Positions 7,030 through 15,133 are shown, numbered from the stretch's first letter. The stretch is 15,178 nt of DNA from an uncultured bacterium (GCA_905214825.1 CAJMNV010000034.1:1-15178), one strand, 5' to 3'. The notes: generated by a model not told the origin, from the sequence alone. Translations and numbers: made by a program.

Positions 7030-7428
7030 TCATACTTTTTGATTTCTGCCCCATATACCACCCACAGCACCACCTGCCAGTGCCATAGCCAAAATACGGA
7101 AAAATGCAATATGTATGGAAAAGTCACTAGAACCCAATGATGTAATCAAATACAGTAGCATTGCATATACAAAACCAGCAGCCATTCCCCAAAGCAGCCC
7201 TCGCACTTTCATACATTTGCCCCAGTCAAAACCCGCAATACCTGCGGATAATGCCGTACAGCACAAAGCGGTAATTGGAATAATACTTTCTGACACATTT
7301 GTAAATGTCAATACCATACCACAAGCAATAAATATGATACAAGTTACTGCATAAGCCACAACCATACCTTTTACCATACATAAAGCAATGCCTTTTTGCT
7401 CTGCACCAATCCTTTTTTCTGCTTTCAA
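7030..7428 (-). CDS. Small four-helix membrane protein, TIGR04086 family
   Basis: A 132-residue protein with four hydrophobic helices (roughly residues 17-40, 47-68, 78-100 and 105-126) and little outside the membrane. Sequence and context fit the TIGR04086 family of putative membrane proteins, which is found in Clostridia and relatives, often close to secD/secF; its function is unknown. I choose a TTG start at 7428 because GGAGG lies 8 bases upstream. An ATG five codons earlier (7443) has only a weak site, and its own codons contain that GGAGG. The stop lies about 160 bases before secD, which has a separate promoter, so co-transcription is possible but not required. It is divergent from the PHP gene. 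Confidence 0.8.
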   Translation of the reverse strand: MKAEKRIGAEQKGIALCMVKGMVVAYAVTCIIFIACGMVLTFTNVSESIIPITALCCTALSAGIAGFDWGKCMKVRGLLWGMAAGFVYAMLLYLITSLGSSDFSIHIAFFRILAMALAGGAVGGIWGRNQKV

Positions 7429-7487
7429 ATAAAATACCTCCATTTCTGATACTTTACTCTTATTTTATGGGATTTTTGTTTGTGTTA

Positions 7488-7496
7488 TGCTATACT
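7488..7496 (+). promoter_or_regulatory. Extended -10 promoter of the PHP gene
   Basis: TGC followed by TATACT (7491-7496), an extended -10, with no clear -35 at the usual distance. The start near 7503 would give a short leader carrying the AAGGAAGTG ribosome binding site. Confidence 0.45.
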
Positions 7497-7518
7497 ATCC
7501 CAAAAGGAAGTGAATACG

Positions 7519-8379
7519 ATGGAAAAATATATTGACTTGCATTGTCATTCTTATTGTTCTGATGGTACATTTTCTCCTGAGGGCTTGGTGATATTGGCAA
7601 AACAAAAAGGTATTTCTGCATTGGCACTCACAGACCATGACACTGTCGATGGTCTTTGTGCATTTCATGCCGCAGGCAGAAAACATAACTTAGAAACCAT
7701 TAGCGGCATTGAATTTGCCGCATTATACAAAGGATTTCATAATCCCGAAATTCATATTGTCGGATTGGGATTTGACGAAACAAACACTGTATTAACCACA
7801 CAAATGGTACAAATACAGCAAAGCCGAAATCAACGCAATCAAAAAATGGCAGAAAAACTCACTGCCATTGGTTGTCCCATTTCATTGGAAGAAGTAACAG
7901 AAAATGCAGGTGGTAAAATCGTCACAAGAGCCCATTTTACAAATATATTATTACAAAAAGGCTTTGTCCCTGACAGAAACACCGTATTTCAACGCTATCT
8001 TTCTGTCGGTTGTCCGGGCTATGTTGAACGGGAGTTTTTGACACCACAAATTTGCATTGAAACCATACACAAAGCCGGTGGTGTTGCCATATTGGCACAC
8101 CCCACACTTTACCATCTAGACACCGACCAAATATTGACACTTTGCAAAACATTGAAAACATGGGGATTGGACGGCATAGAATGTCGCTATTCCACATTCA
8201 CCAAAAACCAAACAAAAGCCATGGAAAAAATCGCAAAATCATTGGATTTATTGCCTTCCGGCGGTAGTGATTTCCATGGGGAAAACAAACCAGATATACA
8301 ACTTGGCAAAGGAAAAGGAAATTTATTTGTTTCTTATACCATTTGGGAAAACTTAAAACAAAAATGTAAAACTCTCTAA
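7519..8379 (+). CDS. PHP-domain phosphoesterase (YciV/RNase AM-like)
   Basis: A 286-residue PHP-superfamily protein. Metal-binding motifs are present in order: DLHCHSYCSDGTF (His8, His10, Asp15), ALTDHDTVDG, SGIEF, ILAHP, and SGGSDFHG (Asp251, His253) near the C-terminus. This set matches the family that includes E. coli YciV/RNase AM, which removes phosphate from 3',5'-nucleoside bisphosphates and trims 5' ends of short RNAs. It is expected to act in the cytoplasm with two or three divalent metal ions. The ATG at 7519 is preceded by AAGGAAGTG 6 bases away, so the longer frame from 7480 is rejected. The gene is monocistronic with its own terminator. Exact substrate is inferred from the family. 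Confidence 0.9.
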   Translation: MEKYIDLHCHSYCSDGTFSPEGLVILAKQKGISALALTDHDTVDGLCAFHAAGRKHNLETISGIEFAALYKGFHNPEIHIVGLGFDETNTVLTTQMVQIQQSRNQRNQKMAEKLTAIGCPISLEEVTENAGGKIVTRAHFTNILLQKGFVPDRNTVFQRYLSVGCPGYVEREFLTPQICIETIHKAGGVAILAHPTLYHLDTDQILTLCKTLKTWGLDGIECRYSTFTKNQTKAMEKIAKSLDLLPSGGSDFHGENKPDIQLGKGKGNLFVSYTIWENLKQKCKTL

Positions 8380-8390
8380 CAGAAACAAAC

Positions 8391-8438
8391 CCCCATCAGA
8401 ACAATCATCAAATGTTTTCTGATGGGGATTTTATTTTT
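8391..8438 (+). terminator. Intrinsic terminator of the PHP gene
   Basis: An 11-base-pair perfect stem (CCCCATCAGAA 8391-8401 / TTCTGATGGGG 8417-8427), then ATTTTATTTTT. It lies between convergent genes, so it could also stop transcription from the Crp/Fnr-family gene. Confidence 0.88.
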
Positions 8439-8452
8439 GCAATGGTTGTTTT

Positions 8453-9133
8453 TTAATTGTTTGTTGCAATTTTTCTCAATTTTTTGATGTCCAATATCCG
8501 AATACCACCACGAAATGTTTCCAAAATACCTTCTTTTGCAAAATATTTTACCATACGGGAAACCACTTCTCTTGCTGTCCCAATATATTTTGCAATTTGT
8601 TCTTGTGTCATATCAATTTCCAATGACTTTCTTTTGACTGTTTCTTCTGTCAAAAATATGGCAAGCCTTCTATCCATACCCATAAACAATATTTGTTGCA
8701 TTGCCCACATCACATCAGAAAATCGTTCTGCCGCCATGCGATACACAAATGCTTCCACAAAACTGTTTTCCTGCATCAATGTTTGCAAAGCCATATTTTG
8801 TACCATCAACAACTCTGTATCGGTTTCTGCGTCCACAAACACGTCAAATGTAATTTCTTCTAATACACACGCCGCCGACAACACACACACATCCCCCGGA
8901 TACAAACGATACAATGTAATTTCTCTGCCATCTTCCGACAATAGGTATACACGTACTTGCCCTTTTTTCAACAACATCATACCTGCACAATCTTCTCCAC
9001 CATAATGCAAATGTGCCCCCTTTTCATAACAAGCGGTCATTGTATTTGCTGTAAATATATTTTTTTGTTGTGTGGAAAGATGTTGCCAAAACGACAAATT
9101 TTCCAAATCATCATATTCTTTTTCAAATATCAT
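8453..9133 (-). CDS. Crp/Fnr-family transcriptional regulator
   Basis: A 226-residue regulator. Residues up to about 120 form a cNMP-binding-type beta-barrel (MLLKKGQVRVYLLSEDGRE, LYRLYPGDVC), followed by a dimer helix and a winged HTH: MTQEQIAKYIGTAREVVSRMVKYFAKEGILE. The recognition helix has Arg-Glu-Val-Val-Ser-Arg, which keeps the Arg/Glu/Arg set that reads TGTGA in CRP and the Glu/Ser/Arg set of FNR. The N-terminal cysteine cluster of E. coli FNR is absent, although four scattered cysteines lie in the barrel (near residues 35, 49, 83 and 89). GGAG lies 9 bases before the ATG at 9133; the ATG two codons earlier (9139) is too close to it. The ligand is unknown. A structured region and terminator lie immediately upstream. 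Confidence 0.93.
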   Translation of the reverse strand: MIFEKEYDDLENLSFWQHLSTQQKNIFTANTMTACYEKGAHLHYGGEDCAGMMLLKKGQVRVYLLSEDGREITLYRLYPGDVCVLSAACVLEEITFDVFVDAETDTELLMVQNMALQTLMQENSFVEAFVYRMAAERFSDVMWAMQQILFMGMDRRLAIFLTEETVKRKSLEIDMTQEQIAKYIGTAREVVSRMVKYFAKEGILETFRGGIRILDIKKLRKIATNN

Positions 9134-9180
9134 ATCCATACACTCCGTTTTTTTCCATCATACCATATCACACACAAACA

Positions 9181-9204
9181 AAAAAGCCCTTTCGGGCTTT
9201 TTTT
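9181..9204 (-). terminator. Strong intrinsic terminator upstream of the Crp/Fnr gene
   Basis: GCCC-GAAA-GGGC with A-runs before and T-runs after on the minus strand. The GAAA loop is a GNRA tetraloop. It lies about 50 bases upstream of the regulator start, in the same orientation. No protein gene ends here, so it must end a non-coding transcript or act as an attenuator. The T-run on the plus strand would let it also work in that direction. Confidence 0.85.
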
Positions 9205-9350
9205 GTTCTGATTTGTGTCTACCAAATCGATAAGGAGAGGGGGTATATAAACAATCTAATTGATAATATTTTGGGAAGGGTTGCCTAAAGCAATTCGGGG
9301 AAATCACTTTAGGCAGGAAGTAAAAGGGGGCGTCCTTTTGACTTCTTTTA
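9181..9350 (-). ncRNA. Candidate structured C-rich small RNA or crp leader
   Basis: Read on the minus strand this gene-free stretch folds into a chain of hairpins. Hairpin 1 (9345-9317) pairs GAAGT-C-AAAAGG with CCTTTTACTTC, leaving loop ACGCCC. Hairpin 2 (9315-9282) has a 9-base-pair stem (TGCCTAAAG/CTTTAGGCA) around a 16-base loop holding TTTCCCCG. A linker carries ACCCTTCCC and TACCCCCTCTCC. Hairpin 3 (9228-9210) pairs GATTTG with CAAATC, and the terminator follows. Repeated unpaired C-runs complementary to Shine-Dalgarno sequences are a feature of regulatory RNAs such as staphylococcal RsaE. A TATACT box at 9357-9352 could be the -10, but no good -35 is seen. There is no open frame with a ribosome binding site. 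It could instead be a long crp leader with an attenuator. Confidence 0.42.
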
Positions 9351-9416
9351 CAGTATAAAGGATAAATGTGTACATTTTGTGAATAGAAACTTACAGCAAA
9401 CTTAACAAACTTTAAG

Positions 9417-9441
9417 AAAAACAGAATATTCTACTGTTTTT
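9417..9441. terminator. Weak hairpin, possible terminator
   Basis: An 8-base-pair stem, AAAAACAG (9417-9424) / CTGTTTTT (9434-9441), in the gene-free stretch between the lipoprotein gene and the Crp/Fnr gene. It has T-runs on either strand, but only three GC-containing pairs. The remaining bases between 9360 and 9504 show nothing else. Confidence 0.25.
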
Positions 9442-9504
9442 GCATAAAAAATGGAAAAAATCCAAATATATACTATTTTCATTTCTTTTATATCCATACA
9501 AAAT

Positions 9505-9535
9505 AAAAACCAAACACATATTGTGCTTGGTTTTT
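9505..9535 (-). terminator. Intrinsic terminator of the stalk-domain lipoprotein gene
   Basis: A 9-base-pair AAAAACCAA/TTGGTTTTT stem extended inward, after one mismatch, by CACA/TGTG, with a three-base loop. On the minus strand it is followed by an ATTTT tail. It starts 7 bases after the stop at 9542. Confidence 0.82.
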
Positions 9536-9541
9536 GATGTT

Positions 9542-11071
9542 TTATTTTGTAATCAACGCTTCATGGATACCCTCTGTATTGGTGTATGTTACTGTATAGC
9601 CCAATTTTTCAAACTCTCTCACACCCACATAAGAAGTACCATCTATCAATTTTGTTTCCAATTTGACTGCTTTATCCATATTTTCTTTTTCCAAATATGC
9701 AGAAACTGTTTTTGTATCTTTGTCCCATGTCACAAAAATACCCAATTCATCACAAATGTCACGCAAAGGCAGATATACACGACCATTTTCTACATCATAC
9801 GACAATGTTGCCTCCTGTGCAACATAAGGAAACAGCAAGTCATCATCTTCTCTCACCATAGAAACAAATGCTTCTTTGCTTTCATCTTCCAATATCCACA
9901 TTACTTCCACACCAGCCACAGGATTATATTTTACTGTCAATTCTTGCATTTGTGTCATCAAATCGTCCAAGTTGGTTGCATTTGCAGGGTAAGTAACGGC
10001 ACTTGTTGCTTTTTGTGTGGTAGCTTTTGTTGTGATTGTGCAAACATTGCCCATCACATAATCTTCTGTTATTGTGCAAACACCATGATTGTATGTCGTT
10101 TCTGCTTTATAAGAAAAACCTTTCAATGCAGATGCCACTGCAGGTTGTTGCAATGTTGCAGAAACAATTTCTTTCATTTGTGTCAGTATACTTCTAACAG
10201 ATTCTGTATCTTGTTTTGCTTCTGCAAATGCATCTTTCAAATCAGATACATCTTGTGCTGTAAAACCACTCATTTCTCCGCTGGCCAATATATATTCTTC
10301 CAATGCCTGCAAAACAGGTTCTGGATTTTGCATTGTATAATCCAAGATAGATACCACCATCTGTCCCACTTGTTCCCCTGTTGCTTCAATACGGAAACCA
10401 TTTGAAATTTCTGTCACCAAACCTGTTGTAAAGTTTGCAAATCCTTTTTTGTACAAATCAAATGCTGCTTTGTAAAGGTCACCATAACCATTTGCTGGTG
10501 GCATCATTGCTTGCAATTCTTCTGTATTCAAACCCAACTCTTTGATATCATAAAGGCAAATATATTCATTTTTATCCAATATTGCTTTGAAATCTTTTGC
10601 ATATGTTTCATCAAACATATAGTTATCGCTGTATTGTTGCATTGTTGCCTGCATCAAATCATAAACACCTTGCAATGTCTGAGATGTGATATACATACCT
10701 TCCATGCCATAATACAATTTACCAAAGTCGTATGTTTTTCCTTTGTGTGTTGCATCCACATCAAGCAAAATTCTCAAGTTGTTCAAATCCACTGTCATGG
10801 TGTAATCCAACTGTACGGTTTCTTTTCCATCAAAAGGGAATTCTTCTGCAACTGCCGTTGTCACTCCCATTGCACTTGCGGTATCTTGCATAAATTTTTC
10901 CAATGCATCAAAATCCATCGTAATGGTTGTTGTGCCTTTTGTTTCTGCAACCGGCATATTTTGTAACATATCTGCACTCATCTGCAAATATTGCATTTCT
11001 GCTTTTGAGCAACCTGTAAATGCCATCACACACATCAAAGCACAAAGCAGTGCCGCAATTTTCTTTCTCAT
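9542..11071 (-). CDS. Surface lipoprotein with C-terminal stalk domain
   Basis: A 509-residue protein with a lipoprotein signal peptide: MRKK, a hydrophobic core and lipobox AFTGC with Cys21 as the lipidated residue. The middle (about residues 25-410) is a large domain of unknown family rich in Thr, Met and Ala, with repeated short strands and helices. The last 90 residues contain YLPLRDICDELGIFVTWDKDTKTV and SYVGVREFEKLGYTV. These match the copper amine oxidase N-terminal-like (stalk) domain, a common extracytoplasmic wall-associated module in Clostridia and not itself an enzyme. It should be anchored to the outer face of the membrane. The start at 11071 has AGGAGG 7 bases upstream; the longer frame lacks support. 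An extended -10 promoter and a good terminator flank it. The binding target is unknown. Confidence 0.85.
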   Translation of the reverse strand: MRKKIAALLCALMCVMAFTGCSKAEMQYLQMSADMLQNMPVAETKGTTTITMDFDALEKFMQDTASAMGVTTAVAEEFPFDGKETVQLDYTMTVDLNNLRILLDVDATHKGKTYDFGKLYYGMEGMYITSQTLQGVYDLMQATMQQYSDNYMFDETYAKDFKAILDKNEYICLYDIKELGLNTEELQAMMPPANGYGDLYKAAFDLYKKGFANFTTGLVTEISNGFRIEATGEQVGQMVVSILDYTMQNPEPVLQALEEYILASGEMSGFTAQDVSDLKDAFAEAKQDTESVRSILTQMKEIVSATLQQPAVASALKGFSYKAETTYNHGVCTITEDYVMGNVCTITTKATTQKATSAVTYPANATNLDDLMTQMQELTVKYNPVAGVEVMWILEDESKEAFVSMVREDDDLLFPYVAQEATLSYDVENGRVYLPLRDICDELGIFVTWDKDTKTVSAYLEKENMDKAVKLETKLIDGTSYVGVREFEKLGYTVTYTNTEGIHEALITK

Positions 11072-11119
11072 ACATATTCCTCCTTTATACATATTATCCA
11101 TCTTATTGTAGATTGTTTT

Positions 11120-11128
11120 ATTATACCA
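11120..11128 (-). promoter_or_regulatory. Extended -10 promoter of the lipoprotein gene
   Basis: TGG followed by a perfect TATAAT (-10 at 11125-11120, minus strand). No good -35 is seen. The leader would be about 42 bases. Confidence 0.5.
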
Positions 11129-11180
11129 TGCTATTTTTTTGTTTGCTATCAATTTTCCAAAAAAAAATTGTATACAATAA

Positions 11181-11216
11181 AATACAGACAATGTTTATTT
11201 TCACATTGTCTGTATT
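11181..11216 (-). terminator. Intrinsic terminator of the FMN_bind-like gene
   Basis: A 14-base-pair perfect stem (AATACAGACAATGT and its complement, arms 11216-11203 and 11194-11181 on the minus strand) with an 8-base loop, followed by TTATTG. It lies directly after the stop at 11221. The T-tract is interrupted, so efficiency is uncertain. Confidence 0.75.
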
Positions 11217-11220
11217 GATA

Positions 11221-11640
11221 TTATTTTTGTGCTTCTTCCAAACATGTTGTCACAGCCTGCAAAATTGCCTGTGTCGAATATGTATTCTTTGCAGAAACTG
11301 TCACATCTGCTGTAGATTGTTTTTGTATGACTTGCTGTTTTACTTCTGCAACCGCATCTTGCAACAACGGATACATCACTGCCACACTTTCGGACTGTGT
11401 CTGCATAACCACATCTGCAATTTTTCCATCTTTTACTGTCACTTCTACGCCAACGTCTGTATTGCTGATTGGCAGTTGTGCTTCATATTTGCCGTTTTTG
11501 TATAAACCGCTGTCACTTTCTGTACCCATACGCAAGAAAAACAGCACAAGCCCTACCAAAATGATGACACCCAACACGGCAAACACAGCAGTTTTCACCA
11601 ATTCCCGCATTTTTACCACAACAAATTTTGTCCCTTTCAC
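11221..11640 (-). CDS. Membrane-anchored FMN_bind-like protein
   Basis: A 139-residue protein with one N-terminal membrane helix (about residues 18-39) and an outer domain resembling FMN_bind, the module that carries covalent FMN in RnfG/NqrC. GLYKNGKYEA, VGVEVTVKDGKIADV and the C-terminal STQAILQAV fit the family pattern. The usual S-G-A-T flavinylation motif is replaced by SAKNT with one extra residue, so covalent FMN attachment is doubtful. The start is a GTG at 11640, with AAGGGG 9 bases upstream; the longer frame begins at a TTG without a site. An inner ATG at codon 11 is another option. It is divergent from addB and ends at a perfect hairpin. It could be a redox protein or a domain reused for binding. 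Confidence 0.75.
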   Translation of the reverse strand: MKGTKFVVVKMRELVKTAVFAVLGVIILVGLVLFFLRMGTESDSGLYKNGKYEAQLPISNTDVGVEVTVKDGKIADVVMQTQSESVAVMYPLLQDAVAEVKQQVIQKQSTADVTVSAKNTYSTQAILQAVTTCLEEAQK

Positions 11641-11717
11641 ATGGTTTTGCCCCTTCCGCAAACTATCGTTGTTTTACTATATGACCATACTGCAAACAAT
11701 ATGCTTTTTTGTTTTAC

Positions 11718-11746
11718 TTGCAAAAAAGATTTACGTTTTGTATCAT
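11718..11746 (+). promoter_or_regulatory. Possible addB promoter
   Basis: TTGCAA (11718-11723), a 17-base spacer, and TATCAT (11741-11746). A second option is TTTACG-16-TATAAC (11730-11757). The two overlap and cannot be ranked from sequence. Confidence 0.4.
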
Positions 11747-11776
11747 ACTCTTATAACCAGAAAGGCTGTGATGATT

Positions 11777-14700
11777 ATGGCATTACAATTTGTCATTGGT
11801 GCAACAGGCACAGGCAAAACACATCATTGTATGCAAGAAATACTTGCCGCACAAAAAACACAAACAGGACGGCAAATTCTTTTAGTACCTGAACAATTCA
11901 CTTCGCAATCCGAAAGAGATTTGACTGCAATGACAGAAAAAAAAGGTATACTAACTGCTGAAGTATTGAGCTTTGGTCGATTGGCACATCAAATTTTTTC
12001 TCGTTATGGCATGGATAAAACCGTTACATTGGGCGATGTCGGCAAACAAATGGCATTACAAAAAATATTATTGGAACAAAAAGACAATATCATCTATTTT
12101 CATCATATCATGGATAAAAGCGGCTTTGTGGAACAACTTTCTTTCACAATCACCGAATTTTTCCAATATCGCATCACACCAGATACATTGACAGTGCTTT
12201 CGCAACAAGAAAACCTTTCACAAGCTGTCAAACAAAAATGTGAAGATATGCACTTAATTTATACAAAATATTTGGATTTTCTATCACAAGAATATGTATC
12301 CGGTGACGAAACATTAACATTGTTGGAACAAAAATTGCAAAAAATTGCTCCTTTTGGTGATACCGAAATATGGCTAGACGGATTTTATGGCTTCACACCA
12401 CAAGAATACAGTGTCATTTTACATTTGCTTCGTCTTTGCAAGCGTGTTGTTTTGACACTGCCTATGGACAAAGCAAGTTATTTTGCAAATCACTTGCCTA
12501 TGTCAGCCACTTTTTTTGAACCATATACCACATTAAAAAAACTACAAAAACTTGCAGAAGAAAACAATATACCCACAATGCCACCTGTATTCTTAGAACA
12601 AAATCATCGTACACAAACACCCGCATTGCGATTTTTGGAACAAAATTATTATTATGGTTATTACAAAAAAAGCAATGACCATAATGGTATTCATATACAG
12701 GCTTGTGCCACAAAACAACATGAAGTCGCATATATGGCACAAACCATACGCCAAACCGTCAGACAAACCGGCATACGGTATCGTGATATTGCCATTGTCA
12801 CAAATGCCATGCCAATATACGAAAAAAATATACGTGGCATATTACAAGAATATGATATTCCTTATTTCATTGACAACAAAAGAGAAATTACCACACACCC
12901 ATTGATGGCTTTGCTAAAAGGCATTTTGGATTGTGTGGTATATGATTTTCGTTATGAATCTGTTTTCTCTTATTTAAAATCAGGATTTACCCCCATGCAA
13001 CAACAACATATTGATATATTGGAAAATTATGTTTTGGAATATGGCATCAAAGGCTACAAATGGAGAAAAGATGTCTGGACATATGGTTTTTCTGATGAGC
13101 AAGAACAACAACAAAATGATATAAACCAATATAAAAGTGAATTCTTGCATCATTTTGCTTGTTGGAAAAATTATAAAAAAAACAAAGCATATCCATTAGA
13201 AGAACTTGCTACTACATTTTTCAATCAGCTGGACAGCCTTGGTGTTGCGGAACAACTTTCTTTATTGGCAGAACAATCTGACATTGAAAAAGCAAACGAA
13301 CATCGTCAAATTTGGCAAATTGTCATAGATGTGGTACAAAAAGCCGTTTCCATATTCGGAGATACCCCAGTAACATTAGAAGAATTTTCTAAAATATTGC
13401 AAGCCGGTTTTGAAAAAAGCAGTATGGGCATTATCCCACCCACAACCGATAATGTCATTGTGGGTGATATTCAAAGAAGCCGCTTGCCAAATATCAAAGT
13501 ATTGTTTGTGTTGGGTGTCAATGATGGCATATTGCCTGCACCTGCACAATCACAAGGTATTTTCAGTGAAACCGAACGTGACACTTTGACACAAATCGGT
13601 GTGGAGCTTGCTGCAGACAGCAAACGCAAGTTGTTTGAAGAACAATTTTTGATATATCGTGGATTGACAAAACCATCAGAAGCATTGTATTTGACATATG
13701 CTATGGGTGATATAGAAGGAAAATCCATGTTTCCTTCTTCTGTGATTGACCGCATTTGTCATATGTATCCCCATTTGACAATACAACACAATGATACCAT
13801 CACCATAGAGCAACTTTCTCCAACAGCATGTTTTCATACATTGGGGCAACAAATGCAAAACCACACAGAACAAACACCCATGCCACCTATGTGGCAAGAT
13901 ATTTACAGCTATTTTTCCACACAACCACAATGGCAAAAACATGTTGCTCTTTTGCAAAAAGGATTTTCGGCAAACAGCAGACAAGAACGGTTATCTCCTA
14001 AAGTCACAAAAGCATTATATGGTAAAAATATACTTGCCAGTGTATCTCGTTTGGAACGATTTGCAGCTTGCCCATTCGCCTATTTTACAGAATATGCATT
14101 GCAAGCAAAACCACGTCGCATATACCAATTACGCACACCAGATTTGGGCATTTTATTCCATGCAGTATTGGAGCAATTTTCTGATGGATTGCAAAAAGAT
14201 GCTGTTTCTTGGCAATCTTTGACACAACAAGAAACCGAAATACGCATGGAAAAAGCCGTAGACACTGCCGCTCCGCTTTTGGGCAATGCCATATTACAAG
14301 ACAGTGCCGCAAACCGCTATTTGGTCAAACGATTAAAACGTATATCCAAACGTGCAGGCTGGACATTGGTACGTCATATACAAAGTGGTACATTTGTCCC
14401 CACTGGTTTTGAAATCGGCTTTGGGCCACATGAGGCATTACCACCCATCATCATCAGTATGGCAGACAACAGCAAATTGATACTACGTGGCAAAATCGAC
14501 CGTGTAGACATATTGGACGCAGATGGTACGCATTATGTCAAAGTTATTGACTACAAGTCCGGCAGTAAATCATTCAGTCTGCAAGACATTTATTATGGTT
14601 TGCAATTACAATTATTGTTGTATTTGGACGCTTATTTGAAACAACAAACACAAAGTGATACTTGTTATGAAGTTGGTGGTGCATTTTATTTTCGTATCGT

Positions 14701-15133
14701 AGACCCAACTTTGTCACTTTCTTCCGAAATATCATCAGAAGAATTGGCAGATATGTTATATAGCAAAATGCAAATGTCAGGTCTTGTGTTAGACAACACA
14801 ACCGTCATACAAGGCATGGATCATGCATTCACAGATGAAACAGGTGCATTTTTCCCGGGAGCCTCTGCCATTATACCATTGAAATACACCAAAAAAGGTA
14901 TACCCACTGCATCTTCTTTGCTTGCCACAGCAAAAGAATATCATGCTATTTTAGCCTTCGCCACAAAACGTGCGGCACAAATCGGCGAAGACATGAAAGC
15001 TGGCGTATTTGCTCCCTCTCCCTATCGCAACCAAGGTGTAACCCCTTGTGATTATTGCAGTTTTTCTGCCATATGCCGTTATGATTATGAAGACCACCCC
15101 AATTATCGAGATTTGAAAAAAATTAACCGCTGA
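11777..15133 (+). CDS. addB: ATP-dependent helicase/nuclease subunit AddB
   Basis: A 1118-residue AddB, one half of the AddAB helicase-nuclease that processes double-strand breaks for RecA-dependent repair, equivalent to RecBCD. A Walker A motif GATGTGKT is at residues 8-15. The C-terminal nuclease domain has GKIDRVD and VIDYKSG (Asp925, Lys927), followed by the conserved YGLQLQLLLYLDA. The four cysteines that hold the iron-sulfur cluster are present: Cys765 in AACPFAYF, and Cys1091, Cys1094 and Cys1100 in CDYCSFSAIC. Length is normal. The start at 11777 is chosen because the upstream AAAGGCTGTGAT aligns with the extended AAAGGAGGTGAT site; an ATG two codons earlier (11771) is an alternative, and the much longer upstream frame has no start signal. 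AddA is expected nearby but is not in the window. Confidence 0.96.
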   Translation: MALQFVIGATGTGKTHHCMQEILAAQKTQTGRQILLVPEQFTSQSERDLTAMTEKKGILTAEVLSFGRLAHQIFSRYGMDKTVTLGDVGKQMALQKILLEQKDNIIYFHHIMDKSGFVEQLSFTITEFFQYRITPDTLTVLSQQENLSQAVKQKCEDMHLIYTKYLDFLSQEYVSGDETLTLLEQKLQKIAPFGDTEIWLDGFYGFTPQEYSVILHLLRLCKRVVLTLPMDKASYFANHLPMSATFFEPYTTLKKLQKLAEENNIPTMPPVFLEQNHRTQTPALRFLEQNYYYGYYKKSNDHNGIHIQACATKQHEVAYMAQTIRQTVRQTGIRYRDIAIVTNAMPIYEKNIRGILQEYDIPYFIDNKREITTHPLMALLKGILDCVVYDFRYESVFSYLKSGFTPMQQQHIDILENYVLEYGIKGYKWRKDVWTYGFSDEQEQQQNDINQYKSEFLHHFACWKNYKKNKAYPLEELATTFFNQLDSLGVAEQLSLLAEQSDIEKANEHRQIWQIVIDVVQKAVSIFGDTPVTLEEFSKILQAGFEKSSMGIIPPTTDNVIVGDIQRSRLPNIKVLFVLGVNDGILPAPAQSQGIFSETERDTLTQIGVELAADSKRKLFEEQFLIYRGLTKPSEALYLTYAMGDIEGKSMFPSSVIDRICHMYPHLTIQHNDTITIEQLSPTACFHTLGQQMQNHTEQTPMPPMWQDIYSYFSTQPQWQKHVALLQKGFSANSRQERLSPKVTKALYGKNILASVSRLERFAACPFAYFTEYALQAKPRRIYQLRTPDLGILFHAVLEQFSDGLQKDAVSWQSLTQQETEIRMEKAVDTAAPLLGNAILQDSAANRYLVKRLKRISKRAGWTLVRHIQSGTFVPTGFEIGFGPHEALPPIIISMADNSKLILRGKIDRVDILDADGTHYVKVIDYKSGSKSFSLQDIYYGLQLQLLLYLDAYLKQQTQSDTCYEVGGAFYFRIVDPTLSLSSEISSEELADMLYSKMQMSGLVLDNTTVIQGMDHAFTDETGAFFPGASAIIPLKYTKKGIPTASSLLATAKEYHAILAFATKRAAQIGEDMKAGVFAPSPYRNQGVTPCDYCSFSAICRYDYEDHPNYRDLKKINR

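Noticed and set aside
7468..7502. TGGGAT/ATCCCA inverted repeat flanking the divergent promoter region of the PHP gene
   Set aside because: Half sites are only six bases, their spacing does not match helical turns, and such repeats are expected by chance in this DNA.
9282..9315. GCCTAAAG/CTTTAGGC repeat as an integron attC-like site
   Set aside because: The size is too small and the core triplet is AAA/TTT where attC has AAC/GTT. No integrase or cassette is present.
9440..10405. Plus-strand open frame of 321 codons
   Set aside because: It is the antisense shadow of the lipoprotein gene: very rich in Cys, Phe, His and Ile, with no ribosome binding site and no recognisable domain.
11327..11776. 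Long open frame continuing upstream of addB
   Set aside because: It is antisense to the FMN_bind-like gene, has no ribosome binding site, and AddB homology starts at MALQFVIGATGTGKT with an extended Shine-Dalgarno directly upstream.
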